A DNA stretch of 33,461 nucleotides. Source: Candidatus Reconcilbacillus cellulovorans (lineage in GTDB: Bacteria > Bacillota > Bacilli > Paenibacillales > Reconciliibacillaceae). The DNA is taken from positions 1-33,461 of the forward strand of contig MOXJ01000030.1 of the NCBI GenBank assembly GCA_002507565.1. Reading direction: 5' to 3'. Positions 1 through 7,493 of this stretch are shown in pieces; within the stretch, counting starts at the first letter, position 1; every line of letters starts with the position of its first letter. The notes beneath the pieces were generated by a model that saw nothing but the letters and a program-made list of their open reading frames with translations, ran no database searches and was not told where the DNA came from. The position numbers were made by a program, and so were the translations under genes.

Positions 1-75
1 TAAGGGCCGTGAGTGTGTTACATTCCAAGACCCAGCATACAGGAGGCGCTCTTTCTTTTCAAACCGCAAATTCAT
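1..75 (-). CDS. 5' end of an unidentified gene, last visible member of the glycosyltransferase operon
   Basis: An ATG at 75-73 overlaps the TGA of the upstream nucleotidyltransferase in an ATGA arrangement, the same coupling used between three other gene pairs of this operon. Twenty-five codons are open to the window edge and read MNLRFEKKERLLYAGSWNVT and onward. The fragment is too short to assign a family. The position suggests another surface-polysaccharide or spore-surface gene. The coupling makes a real gene likely, but the identity is unknown. Confidence 0.55.
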   Translation of the reverse strand, partial: MNLRFEKKERLLYAGSWNVTHSRPL

Positions 76-809
76 TCACTACAGGAATGGCTCCTTTTGC
101 CCATCACGCGCAAATTCGCTTTCAGCCAGGATTCCGGCGTACCCGCATCCGTCCACCAGCCGCGCAAAAACGCGTGCCCCAGCTCACCGCGTTCGGCGTA
201 ACGGTTATTGACATCTGTGATTTCAAGCTCGCCGCGCTCCGACGGTCGAATCGACCGGATCACGTCGAAAACGGAACGGTCGTACAAATAAATGCCGGTC
301 ACGCCGTAGTCCGACCGCGGGCGAACGGGTTTTTCCTCGACGGCGGCAATCCGCCCGTCGGCGCCAAACGAAGGAACGCCGTAGCGGCGCGGATCGCGGA
401 CTTTTTTCAGAAACACGAACGCTTTGTTCTTGCCTTCAGCGAACGAGCGGACGTATGGTTCCAGGTTGTCCTCGAACAGATTGTCGCCGAGCAGGACGAG
501 CAGGCGGTCTTCCGGCGCGACGAACGGTTCGGCCGATGCAAGCGCCTGGGCGATTCCGCCCGGTTCGTCTTGAACGCAAAATGCCAAGCGAATGCCGTAA
601 CGGGCGCCGCTTCCGAGATACTCCGCAAACTTCCCGACCGCCGAAGGCCCCGTCACCACGATCACGTCGGCGATCCCGGCCTCTTTTATTTTGAAAAGCG
701 GATAATGGATCATCGGAAACCGGCCGACCGGCAGCAAATGTTTGTTGAAAAGTTCCGTCAACGGTTTAAGCCGCGTTCCGGAGCCCCCGGCCAGCACCAC
801 GCCCTTCAT
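72..809 (-). CDS. Sugar-1-phosphate nucleotidyltransferase (RmlA/GlmU-N-like)
   Basis: The 245-residue protein starts MKGVVLAGGSGTRLKPLT, the G-x-G-T-R nucleotide-binding loop of NTP_transferase family enzymes. These enzymes join a sugar 1-phosphate to an NTP to make an activated NDP-sugar. A second family motif, VEEKP, lies near residues 136-140. The start at 809 is preferred over the upstream in-frame ATG at 839 because it follows a GGAGGGGG ribosome site and overlaps the previous stop as ATGA. At 245 residues it is shorter than RmlA (about 290) and fits the short glucose-1-phosphate thymidylyltransferase-like class seen in spore-surface polysaccharide clusters. Sugar specificity cannot be read from the sequence. 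It probably supplies the donor for the glycosyltransferases encoded just upstream. Confidence 0.85.
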   Translation of the reverse strand: MKGVVLAGGSGTRLKPLTELFNKHLLPVGRFPMIHYPLFKIKEAGIADVIVVTGPSAVGKFAEYLGSGARYGIRLAFCVQDEPGGIAQALASAEPFVAPEDRLLVLLGDNLFEDNLEPYVRSFAEGKNKAFVFLKKVRDPRRYGVPSFGADGRIAAVEEKPVRPRSDYGVTGIYLYDRSVFDVIRSIRPSERGELEITDVNNRYAERGELGHAFLRGWWTDAGTPESWLKANLRVMGKRSHSCSE

Positions 810-1546
810 ATCGACGCCCCCTCCGGTTCGCTTCCCCATTTGCGGACGAACAGCCGGCGGTTCCGCTCGAGAAGTCGCCGCAACGCCTCGTCACCGAGCC
901 GTCGAAAACTTAAACTGCCTTCATGATGAATGTGGGTATCCCCCGCCAGCATGAGCCGGTAACCGGCCGCCCGAACGCGGCGGCAGTAGTCGTCATCCTC
1001 GTAATGGCCGGGCGAAAACCGTTCGTCCAACAAGCCCACGCGTTCCAGCACCTCGCGGCGGATCAGCATGCAAAACCCGACGAGCTGGTTTACCGTTGCC
1101 CATCTGGACGGATCCGGTCGGTTCAACGTTTCCGCCAGCCGGTGAAACTCCTCGAGACTTTCGTAGCGGACACCCGACCGCTGCGCGCCGTCCGCAACAT
1201 TCGCCATCGGCCCGACGACGCCGACATCCGGCGCCGAATACAAACAGTCGAGCATATTCTCGAGCCACCGGAAGGAAACGACGGTATCGTCGTTGAGCAG
1301 CAGTATCGCGTCTCCCCCGGCCGCCTTCATCCCCTGGTTGCAGGCGGCCGGATAACCGCGGTTTTTCGGGTTGGAAATGCACATCAACTGTTCGGCTAGG
1401 CAAAAATCCGTCGTCCCGTCGACCGAACCGTTGTCGACGACGATGATTTCGTACGGTGTTTTCGTAAAGGAACGGATCGAGGCGATACATGCCGCAAGTT
1501 GCGCTCTGCCGTTATGCGTCGGGATGATGATGCTCACCGACGGCAT
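806..1546 (-). CDS. Glycosyltransferase family 2 (rhamnosyltransferase-like)
   Basis: This 246-residue GT-A fold enzyme opens with VSIIIPTHNGR, the nucleotide-sugar binding strand of GT2. It has VVDNGSVDGT near residues 36-45, the acidic DxD-equivalent NDDT at 85-88, and a later EDDDYCRR motif typical of rhamnosyltransferase-like GT2 proteins. The start at 1546 follows a GAGGAG ribosome site. The longer reading frame back to 1708 only reads antisense into the preceding gene. Its stop overlaps the next start as ATGA. There are no membrane segments, so it should act in the cytoplasm on a lipid- or protein-linked acceptor. Donor and acceptor are unknown. Confidence 0.88.
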   Translation of the reverse strand: MPSVSIIIPTHNGRAQLAACIASIRSFTKTPYEIIVVDNGSVDGTTDFCLAEQLMCISNPKNRGYPAACNQGMKAAGGDAILLLNDDTVVSFRWLENMLDCLYSAPDVGVVGPMANVADGAQRSGVRYESLEEFHRLAETLNRPDPSRWATVNQLVGFCMLIRREVLERVGLLDERFSPGHYEDDDYCRRVRAAGYRLMLAGDTHIHHEGSLSFRRLGDEALRRLLERNRRLFVRKWGSEPEGASI

Positions 1547-2342
1547 TCGACATCTCCTCCCCGTCCGAAATCGATCCGCTTGCTGCGGATCGGTTCCGGC
1601 CTCCGTCGCCGTGGCCGCAGCGCGGGCCGAGAAACGCGCACAGCTCGCCGAACGCTCCGGCCAGATCGTCGAGCGCCGCTTTTTCGGCAGAACTTGCTGC
1701 CGAAGCATTCTTCAGGCGCCCTCGTATGCGAGAACACATTCCGCGGACCATCCGAAGGCGAAGCCCGTTACGGACGGCGGCGAGAAACGCCCGGGAAGGC
1801 AAAACGAACGCGTCGGCCCCGAGTGCGCTGATCGCTCTTCTTCCCAACGCGTACGGCGGTTGCTGAAGCGTAGCGGCGTCGAGGTCGCGGCGCCCCACAG
1901 CCATATTCAGCCACTGCCGCACCCACCAGACAGGCGCCCGGCGGCAAAAAACGGGCAAACTCGTTCGAACGTCGCTCAGCGCAAGATCCGCCCCCCGCCG
2001 CACAGCCCTCGCGAAACGCCGCAGCACGGCTGGCCCGACGGGCGTCCGGGCGTCCGCGCAAAACACGACGTCCGACGCCGCAAGACGCGTCCCGAACGCC
2101 CGCAGCGTCCATTCGTCCGTCGGTTGGGGCAAAAATACGACCGTCGCTTTCGTCCGCCGGCGCGCCCGGCGAAAGTGCACCGGGTCATCGGTGACCACGT
2201 ACAGTTCCCGGGCCGGCAGCCGATTCACCCACCCGAGAACCGCCGCTGCCGGACTCACAGTCCGGGAAAGCGACACGACCGCCGCGATCGTTACGGCCGC
2301 GACGCGCTTGCGCTTTCGTACCCGCCTTAACACCTGCCTCAT
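1512..2342 (-). CDS. Degenerate glycosyltransferase-like paralogue of the adjacent GT2
   Basis: The ATG at 2342 overlaps the preceding TGA as ATGA, which fixes the start (276 residues). It aligns by eye with the gene immediately upstream (2339-3127): DVVFCADARTPV matches LLFVDADFAVS, and the paired segments VRQWLNMAVGRRDL and AKYALNALIGRPDL also correspond. The GT2 signature PAMNER of the neighbour is replaced by SLSRTV, and the VNGSTDGT loop is lost. It therefore looks like a tandem duplicate that has lost the donor-binding end of the site. It may be a non-catalytic partner or a decaying copy, although the frame is intact. Arg and Ala content is very high. Its 3' end overlaps the next gene by 35 bp. 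Confidence 0.7.
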   Translation of the reverse strand: MRQVLRRVRKRKRVAAVTIAAVVSLSRTVSPAAAVLGWVNRLPARELYVVTDDPVHFRRARRRTKATVVFLPQPTDEWTLRAFGTRLAASDVVFCADARTPVGPAVLRRFARAVRRGADLALSDVRTSLPVFCRRAPVWWVRQWLNMAVGRRDLDAATLQQPPYALGRRAISALGADAFVLPSRAFLAAVRNGLRLRMVRGMCSRIRGRLKNASAASSAEKAALDDLAGAFGELCAFLGPRCGHGDGGRNRSAASGSISDGEEMSNAVGEHHHPDA

Positions 2343-3127
2343 GGCGGCGTTCCCCCGCCGGCCGAGAAGCCGTGCGCCATCGTCGGCCCGTTCGCCGACG
2401 ATGCTGCCGACGTCGGCTCGGAGCCGAACCCGTCCCATTCACTGCGAACCAACCAGTCGACCGCCTCCAGATGGTCGCCGAGAATCAGCCGCCCGACGGG
2501 ATCGCCGCGCCGGTGATGCGGCCGCCACGCGTTCAGCCGGCTGACATTGACACGGCAAACGGCGCGGACATTCAGGCCGGACGCAATCGCCACCGCCTGC
2601 GCCAACGGCGGTACGGCCAGACGCTCGGGTCCGATCGCCTCAAGCGCGCGGCGACTGAGCGCGTGCGGAACGGCGGTCATCGACGCGCCGCGCAAATCCG
2701 GGCGGCCGATCAGAGCGTTCAGCGCGTACTTGGCGACGGCGACGCGGTGAACGCGGTGCGACGGCTTGCACGCCGCTCCCGAATACCGGTTGAGCGCCAC
2801 ATCCGTTCCTTCCTCCACTGCCCGCACAAACTGTACAAGACGATTCGCCGAAACAGCGAAATCGGCGTCCACGAACAAGAGCGTTCTTCCTCGGGCGTAC
2901 CGCGCGCCGACGGCGCGGCCGACATCGTGACCGAGCGGCTCCGGAATCGAAACGACGCGGGCGCCGCACCGCCTCGCGACCGCTTCCGTCCCGTCCGTCG
3001 AACCGTTGACGACCGCGATCACTTCGACCGTCGGACCGAGGCGAAGCGCCTCTCGGACGACGCGTGCGATCGTTTTTCTTTCGTTCATCGCCGGAACGAC
3101 AACCGATACGTCGACTGCGGCGACCAT
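2339..3127 (-). CDS. Glycosyltransferase family 2
   Basis: The 262-residue GT2 has DVSVVVPAMNERKTI at its N-terminus, VNGSTDGT at about 40-47 and the metal-binding DAD at 87-89. These are the complete donor-site landmarks that the downstream paralogue lacks. The start at 3127 follows GAGGGGGTG. The in-frame ATG at 3151 has a poorer context and adds a Gly/Asp stretch outside the family. It ends in an ATGA overlap with the next gene. The fold is typical of dolichyl-phosphate-mannose-synthase-like or polysaccharide GT2 enzymes, without C-terminal membrane helices. Substrate is unknown. The context points to surface polysaccharide or glycoprotein assembly. Confidence 0.85.
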   Translation of the reverse strand: MVAAVDVSVVVPAMNERKTIARVVREALRLGPTVEVIAVVNGSTDGTEAVARRCGARVVSIPEPLGHDVGRAVGARYARGRTLLFVDADFAVSANRLVQFVRAVEEGTDVALNRYSGAACKPSHRVHRVAVAKYALNALIGRPDLRGASMTAVPHALSRRALEAIGPERLAVPPLAQAVAIASGLNVRAVCRVNVSRLNAWRPHHRRGDPVGRLILGDHLEAVDWLVRSEWDGFGSEPTSAASSANGPTMAHGFSAGGGTPP

Positions 3128-3171
3128 GCCGTCACCCCCTCGTCCGTCCACCCGTTACAGCATATGCAGCT

Positions 3172-4359
3172 TTAAACACAGTCGGAAACGGCACTTGTCC
3201 GCGGCAAACGCCGCCGCATCGTCTCTAGCATCCGGTTCGCCGCGTGTTCCCACGTAAACCGTTCGAGCACCCGGCTCCGCCCGGCTTCGCCCATCATCCG
3301 TGCCTGAAGCGGACGGAGCAGAAGCTCCGATGTCTTTTCCGCCAATTGCCGGGAAACGTCCGTTCCGAGCGGAACAAGATATCCCGTCACGCCGTCGGCG
3401 ACGATTTCCGGAATGCCGCCCGCAGCCGTCGCGACGACGGGAACACCCGAAGCCATCGCCTCGACGACGACGAGTCCGAACGCCTCGTTCCGCGACGACG
3501 GGACGACCGCGACGTCCGCGCATCGATACCATTCCGCCAGCCGTCGGTGCGGCACATAGGTAAGAAAACGAACATGTCCCGGCATGCTTCGGGCCATGCG
3601 GTGCAATCGCCGGACGTACGGCGTCGCCTTGTTGGAACCGTACGAAGCGCCTCCGGCTATGACGAGTACCGCCTCCGGTACCGCCCGCACGATGTGCGGC
3701 ATCGCGGCGAGCAAACGGTGAACACCTTTGTAGCGGCGAAGCCTGCCGGCGAACAACACGACCTTGCGCCCTCCGAGCCCGGAGGCCGCAAGCATCCGCT
3801 CGCGCTCATCTGTCTGGTCCGCTTCCCAACGGGACGGAAACGCCGCCGGCTCGACGCCGGGAACATGCGTTTCGATTTTATGCGCCGCTTCTGGAATCAG
3901 CTCGATGAGCCGTGCGCGCAAAAATTCGCTGTTGGCCAAAATCAGGTCGACCGCCCGGAAACATTCGCGCAAACGCTTGCACCCGATGCGAGGCGGCGTG
4001 ACGAACGTCAGCGAATGAAGCGCCAGCCAGACCGGCGTCGTCGAAAAACGGCGCTTTAGCCACAGAGCCAGCTTCGGACGGTTTTCAACGCGGATGACGT
4101 CCGGTTTCTGCCCCGCGATCTGCCGCGCGACTTCTCGAAAATACGACACAGGCCCGCGATACGGCACACGCCGATACCGAACTCCTTGCAAATACTCTTC
4201 GGCGGGGAATCCTTTTGCCCTTCGCCCGTACACGGTGATGTCTGCGGTGGCTGCCAGAAGACGCGCGAGATGTTCCACAACGCGCTCGACGGAGCTGCTT
4301 CGATCCGAAGGAACGGCGAACGGCCCAGGCGTCACCCAGGCCACTTTCAGTTTCCGCAC
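3172..4359 (-). CDS. Glycosyltransferase family 4 (GT-B)
   Basis: The 395-residue protein starts at GTG 4359, preceded by AGGGAGGAG. The longer frame to 4422 would read through that ribosome site. The N-terminal Rossmann half begins KLKVAWVTPGP. The C-terminal half carries FAGRLRRYKGVHRLL and the E-x7-E motif NEAFGLVVVEA followed by SGVPVVA, which define GT4 retaining transferases that take an NDP-sugar donor. It is the first gene of the minus-strand operon and is divergent from the YheC/D gene across about 90 bp. A TACAAT hexamer at 4386-4381 could be its -10, but no good -35 accompanies it. It is likely to start or extend a surface glycan. The exact sugar is unknown. Confidence 0.88.
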   Translation of the reverse strand: MRKLKVAWVTPGPFAVPSDRSSSVERVVEHLARLLAATADITVYGRRAKGFPAEEYLQGVRYRRVPYRGPVSYFREVARQIAGQKPDVIRVENRPKLALWLKRRFSTTPVWLALHSLTFVTPPRIGCKRLRECFRAVDLILANSEFLRARLIELIPEAAHKIETHVPGVEPAAFPSRWEADQTDERERMLAASGLGGRKVVLFAGRLRRYKGVHRLLAAMPHIVRAVPEAVLVIAGGASYGSNKATPYVRRLHRMARSMPGHVRFLTYVPHRRLAEWYRCADVAVVPSSRNEAFGLVVVEAMASGVPVVATAAGGIPEIVADGVTGYLVPLGTDVSRQLAEKTSELLLRPLQARMMGEAGRSRVLERFTWEHAANRMLETMRRRLPRTSAVSDCV

Positions 4360-4448
4360 GGGCTCCTCCCTCCCCGCTGCATTGTACGGAGGCCGGTCCG
4401 TTTTGCGTCGCGGCTCATACAATAGCGTGAAAGGAGGAAAATTCCGCC

Positions 4449-5564
4449 GTGAACGGTCCGTACGTGGGCATTTTGCTCGATTCCCGTGTTTACAGGGGTA
4501 TCCCCAAGGGCAAAACCGGCCATGAAGTGCTTGAGCTGTACGAAAAGGCGGCGGAACGGTACGGTGTCGTGCCCTGTTATCTTCGCCTGGACGACTTGCG
4601 GCCAGAGGTCAGGGCGGTCAAGACGTACGTGCGCGGTCGGCAGGGGCGTTATCGGCGCGTCGCGGTGCCCTTGCCTTCGGTCGTCCACAACCGGGCGGCG
4701 ACCGGTTCCGCGCAGGCAAGGCGCAAACTGAAACGTCTCGCCTCTTCCGGCATCATCCTGTTCAACCCGAAAAACGGCTTTGGAAAATGGAACGTTTATC
4801 GGATGCTGTCGAAAAACGCGTCGCTGGCTCCTCACCTGCCGGAAACGCATCCGGCTACGAACGCCTCGCTCCGTGATATGATACGCCGCCACGATTCGCT
4901 AATACTCAAACCGAACCGGGGCAGCCTCGGCGTCGGCGTCGTTCGTCTTGACGCCGTCGACCGCGCCGCCGGCCGATGGCGTGCTTCGATCGCGTACGGG
5001 CGCCGTCGGATCGCAATCCCGTTTTGTTCCGACGGCCGGTTGCCCGGTGCTGTAAGGCAAAAAATCGTCCGCGCTTTCTACCTCGTCCAGCAGCGCATTC
5101 CGTTGGCCGAACCGGAGGGACGCCCGTTCGACGTACGCGTGTCCGTCCAGCGCGGCGACGATGGAGCATGGCGCGTGACGGGCGTCGTCGGCAAATGGGC
5201 AGCGCCGGGTTCTTATTTGACCAATGTCGCGCAGGGCGCTCAAGTGTCTTCGCTCGACGCACTGCTCAGCAAATGCAGATTCGACGATCCGGTAGCCGTC
5301 GAACGCAGTGTTCACGCTCTCGCGCTCTCCGTCGCCGAACAACTCGGCGCGGAAGTGCCGCACCTGGCCGACCTCGGGCTCGACATCGGCGTCACGAAAG
5401 ACGGCTTTCCGATGCTGATCGAATGCAACACGCGCGATTTGCGGTACAGTTTCAAACTGGCGGGGATGGACCGGGAATTCACGGCCTCCTACGCCCATCC
5501 GATCGGATATGCCGCCTATTTGCTTTCCGAACTTGCGCTCCGAAACCGAAGTGTGTCAAGATAA
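4449..5564 (+). CDS. YheC/YheD family ATP-grasp protein (endospore coat associated)
   Basis: The GTG start at 4449 follows AAAGGAGG at 4430-4437. The 371-residue product begins YVGILLDSRVYRGIPKGKTG and continues with FNPKNGFGKWNVYRML, the ATP-grasp segment SLILKPNRGSLGVGVVRL and the late acidic site LIECNTRDLRYSF. These are hallmarks of YheC/YheD proteins found in spore formers and linked to the spore coat. The catalytic substrate of the family is not established. It faces the glycosyltransferase operon and precedes psd by 33 bp, so the two plus-strand genes may be cotranscribed. It is a useful marker that the host sporulates. Confidence 0.9.
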   Translation: MNGPYVGILLDSRVYRGIPKGKTGHEVLELYEKAAERYGVVPCYLRLDDLRPEVRAVKTYVRGRQGRYRRVAVPLPSVVHNRAATGSAQARRKLKRLASSGIILFNPKNGFGKWNVYRMLSKNASLAPHLPETHPATNASLRDMIRRHDSLILKPNRGSLGVGVVRLDAVDRAAGRWRASIAYGRRRIAIPFCSDGRLPGAVRQKIVRAFYLVQQRIPLAEPEGRPFDVRVSVQRGDDGAWRVTGVVGKWAAPGSYLTNVAQGAQVSSLDALLSKCRFDDPVAVERSVHALALSVAEQLGAEVPHLADLGLDIGVTKDGFPMLIECNTRDLRYSFKLAGMDREFTASYAHPIGYAAYLLSELALRNRSVSR

Positions 5565-5597
5565 ATGTGAGACCACTGAAATGGGGAGTTTCGCGCG

Positions 5598-6458
5598 ATG
5601 ACGCCTTTATACCGACTGTTGACGGAACTCGCCGCGCACAAGGCGGTTTCCCGCGTGGCAGGGTCGTTTGCGAAATCGCGCCTCAGCCGGAAGCTGATCC
5701 CTCTGTTCGTCAAGGCTTACAACATCGACGCGTCCGAATCGGAAAAACACCTGCAGGAATACGAATCGCTGAACGCGTTTTTCATCCGGAGGCTGAAACC
5801 GGGGATGCGCCCCGTCGACCCGGATCCCGCGGCGCTCGTTAGTCCGGTCGACGCGCGCGTCGTCGCGCTGGGCAGTGCGAAAGAGGGAGTCATACCGGAA
5901 GTTAAGGGGCAGGATTATCCGCTCGAGGAATTACTCCATCACAACCCGCGGGTCATCCACTACCGCGACGGATTCTACATCGTGCTGTACCTTGCACCGT
6001 CGGACTATCACCGCATCCACGCGCCGGCGACGGGCGAATGCGTCGAATCCGAACACGTGCCCGGCCGCACGTATCCCGTCAACGAGTTCGGCATGCGACG
6101 CATCCGCCGTGTCCTCAGCCGCAACGAGCGGCTGATCACATACATCCGGCATACTTTCGGCGAAATCGCCCTGGTCAAGGTTGGTGCGCTGAACGTCAGC
6201 GGCATCCGTTATGTCGGCGGCGAACCGGGGTTTGTCCGGGCGGGCGATGAACTAGCGTATTTCGAATTCGGGTCGACCGTCGTTGTGCTCACCGAAACCG
6301 GAACATTCACCCCGCGCCCCGATCTGGCCGTAGGACAAAAAGTCCGCGTCGGCGAGCGGCTCGGCACGCTGCATCTGCCGCAAGAAAAGATGACCGCCCA
6401 ATGCGCTCCCGGTGAAGCGTCGAGTGGCACAGTGATGGTGAAGAATACCGTTTTATAA
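5598..6458 (+). CDS. psd: Phosphatidylserine decarboxylase, with a foreign C-terminal tail
   Basis: The protein converts phosphatidylserine to phosphatidylethanolamine at the membrane using a pyruvoyl group made by self-cleavage. The GST cleavage motif is at 225-227 (FEFGSTVVVL), so Ser226 should become the pyruvoyl residue. The charge-relay Asp (SPVDAR, Asp85) and His (YHRIHAP, His141) are present. FFIRRLKPGMRP and YPVNEFGMR are further family motifs. Family sequence ends naturally near GERLGTLHL at about residue 260. The last 22 or so residues are read from the opposite strand of a truncated unrelated gene (see 6388-6697), so the original stop codon has been lost. The enzyme is probably still functional, because the active centre is intact. 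GGGGAG lies 5' of the ATG. Confidence 0.93.
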   Translation: MTPLYRLLTELAAHKAVSRVAGSFAKSRLSRKLIPLFVKAYNIDASESEKHLQEYESLNAFFIRRLKPGMRPVDPDPAALVSPVDARVVALGSAKEGVIPEVKGQDYPLEELLHHNPRVIHYRDGFYIVLYLAPSDYHRIHAPATGECVESEHVPGRTYPVNEFGMRRIRRVLSRNERLITYIRHTFGEIALVKVGALNVSGIRYVGGEPGFVRAGDELAYFEFGSTVVVLTETGTFTPRPDLAVGQKVRVGERLGTLHLPQEKMTAQCAPGEASSGTVMVKNTVL

Positions 6459-6697
6459 CTTTGTGGAGTCAATAGAGCTTCAGAATCGGAAAGGCGGAAC
6501 CAAGACGCACTTGCAAATGCGTTTTCCGGAACAGGTTCTGAAAAATGAACTCCGTCCTCTTCGATCGAATAATCCTGAACGTAAATGCGAAGTTTGGCAG
6601 ATATATTCCCGCTGTTTTCCACCGTTACTTGACCTGTATATGTATAACCTCTCTTTACATTCAATTCAATTAATGGGGAACTTGTAATTTCTCTTCA
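6388..6697 (-). pseudogene. Truncated extracellular Ig-like protein (DUF916-like) fragment
   Basis: The minus-strand frame reads SSPLIELNVKRGYTYTGQVT at one end, then VTVENSGNISAKLRIYVQDY, and finally ITVPLDASPGAHWAVIF at the other. This pattern (ENSG, DY, FxxP, a late VPxDxxPG) resembles the DUF916-type immunoglobulin-like domain of secreted Firmicute surface proteins. There is no signal peptide or complete start: the frame meets a TGA at 6697-6695 inside integrase-derived sequence. At the other end it runs into the 3' end of psd at about 6388. Both ends are therefore breakpoints. The family call is by eye only. The fragment nature is clear. Confidence 0.6.
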
Positions 6698-6821
6698 GCA
6701 AGTACAACAGACATTGGGACATTCCCACATTAACACAACGCAACGTTATCTGCATACGGTGGAGGAAATTAAAAAAGCAGCACCGGACTTTGTTGAAGAT
6801 TGTCTGAAAGAAGTTCTCTAA
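6690..6821 (+). pseudogene. C-terminal fragment of a tyrosine recombinase/integrase
   Basis: In the frame ending at TAA 6819-6821 the sequence reads LQQVQQTLGHSHINTTQRYL followed by HTVEEIKKAAPDFVEDCLKEVL. This is the box II region of phage-type tyrosine integrases: LGHSHINTTQRYLH contains the conserved His and the nucleophilic Tyr. Everything upstream of about 6690 is missing, including the catalytic Arg box, and is replaced by the oppositely oriented surface-protein fragment. It is a dead remnant. No attachment-site duplication could be identified by eye. Confidence 0.8.
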
Positions 6822-6824
6822 GAC

Positions 6825-6853
6825 TTGACTCCAGTTTTCCGCTATGCTATATG
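6825..6853 (+). promoter_or_regulatory. Sigma-A-like promoter TTGACT-N17-TATATG
   Basis: TTGACT (6825-6830) and TATATG (6848-6853) are separated by exactly 17 bp, directly after the integrase stop codon. Transcription would start near 6860 and run rightward into the terminator at 6990-7019. No plus-strand gene follows, so any product would be a short RNA. Confidence 0.45.
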
Positions 6854-6859
6854 TAAAAG

Positions 6860-7019
6860 TGGTCGCACAAGATGAATTAAGCGACAGGATGGAAGTTGAC
6901 TGTCGCATATTCTTTTTATGTTACTTTTTTCTATGTAATAAGCAAAAATCGTCCATCATGTAACTGGCAAACGGTTTTAAATAAACAATCCTCCGCCACG
7001 AAGCGGAGGGACGTTTTTT
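6860..7019 (+). ncRNA. Possible short transcript with alternative hairpins
   Basis: The segment lies between a good promoter and an intrinsic terminator. It contains three related arms: GTCGC (6862-6866), GCGACAG (6881-6887) and CTGTCGC (6900-6906). The middle arm can pair with either flanking arm, giving mutually exclusive hairpins. The second hairpin is followed by a U-rich run. No protein of known type is encoded: a 24-codon frame from ATG 6889 lacks a ribosome site. It matches no RNA family I recognise. It may instead be the orphaned leader of a lost gene. Confidence 0.3.
6990..7019. terminator. Intrinsic terminator, probably bidirectional
   Basis: A 7-bp stem CCTCCGC/GCGGAGG (6990-6996 and 7003-7009) has a 6-nt loop and is followed on the plus strand by ACGTTTTTT. 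On the minus strand it is followed by a weaker T-rich run, so it can also end the kduI/PH-domain transcript that stops at 7042. Confidence 0.8.
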
Positions 7020-7041
7020 CTCCCAAGCTACATCCATTCGT

Positions 7042-7488
7042 TCAGCGACAACGTCCACGCGCTACCGGCGAGCCGCCGTCCGGCACGACGCGCAAATCCG
7101 GCCGCCTCGCCAAAATCGCCTCCATAAACCGATCCGCGTCGTCCGGCGACACACGCCACACCCGGCGCTCAAACGCGATCTCCAGTCCCTCGAACGAACA
7201 CGCCGCGTTCGGCCGCCGCCACCGGGCGGGGCGGACAGACCGGATTTCCCCCAGATCCGCGATCTTGCGGAACGGCCCAACCCGCATCAGCAACCACCGC
7301 TCGGCCACCACGTAATACGTCCCCGTCCACAGCCAGCTGACCGCTAAAAGCGCCGCGCACCCGACAAGAACGAACGGCCACGCCCGCGCGTCGCGCACCG
7401 CGGCGGCCACAGACAGGACGAACCCGCCGGCGGCCGCCGTCCAGAGCAACGCGCCCAACCGCGCATCCCGCTTCGGCTCGAACCGCAT
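7042..7488 (-). CDS. Bacterial PH-domain protein (bPH_4 / former DUF1200 type), two membrane segments
   Basis: The 148-residue protein starts at ATG 7488, six bases beyond the kduI stop, with TAGGA inside the end of kduI as ribosome site. The longer frame to 7608 is antisense-like sequence within kduI. Residues 1-15 are basic. Two hydrophobic segments (about 10-28 and 33-52, ending SWLWTGTYYVV) precede a PH-like domain with ERWLLMRVGPFRKIADLGEI, a later SFEGLEIAF and VSPDDADRFMEAI. That order (YxV, Gp, I..I, S.dgL.I.f, iSP.d...Fi..l) is characteristic of the bPH_4 family. Function of the family is not established. It is probably a membrane-attached accessory protein, cotranscribed with kduI. 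Confidence 0.7.
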   Translation of the reverse strand: MRFEPKRDARLGALLWTAAAGGFVLSVAAAVRDARAWPFVLVGCAALLAVSWLWTGTYYVVAERWLLMRVGPFRKIADLGEIRSVRPARWRRPNAACSFEGLEIAFERRVWRVSPDDADRFMEAILARRPDLRVVPDGGSPVARGRCR

Positions 7489-7493
7489 TGGTC

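Noticed and set aside
4381-4423. Two TACAAT hexamers facing opposite ways between the glycosyltransferase operon and the YheC/D gene
   Set aside because: Neither has a -35 at a workable distance, so I do not list them as promoters, although one or both may be used.
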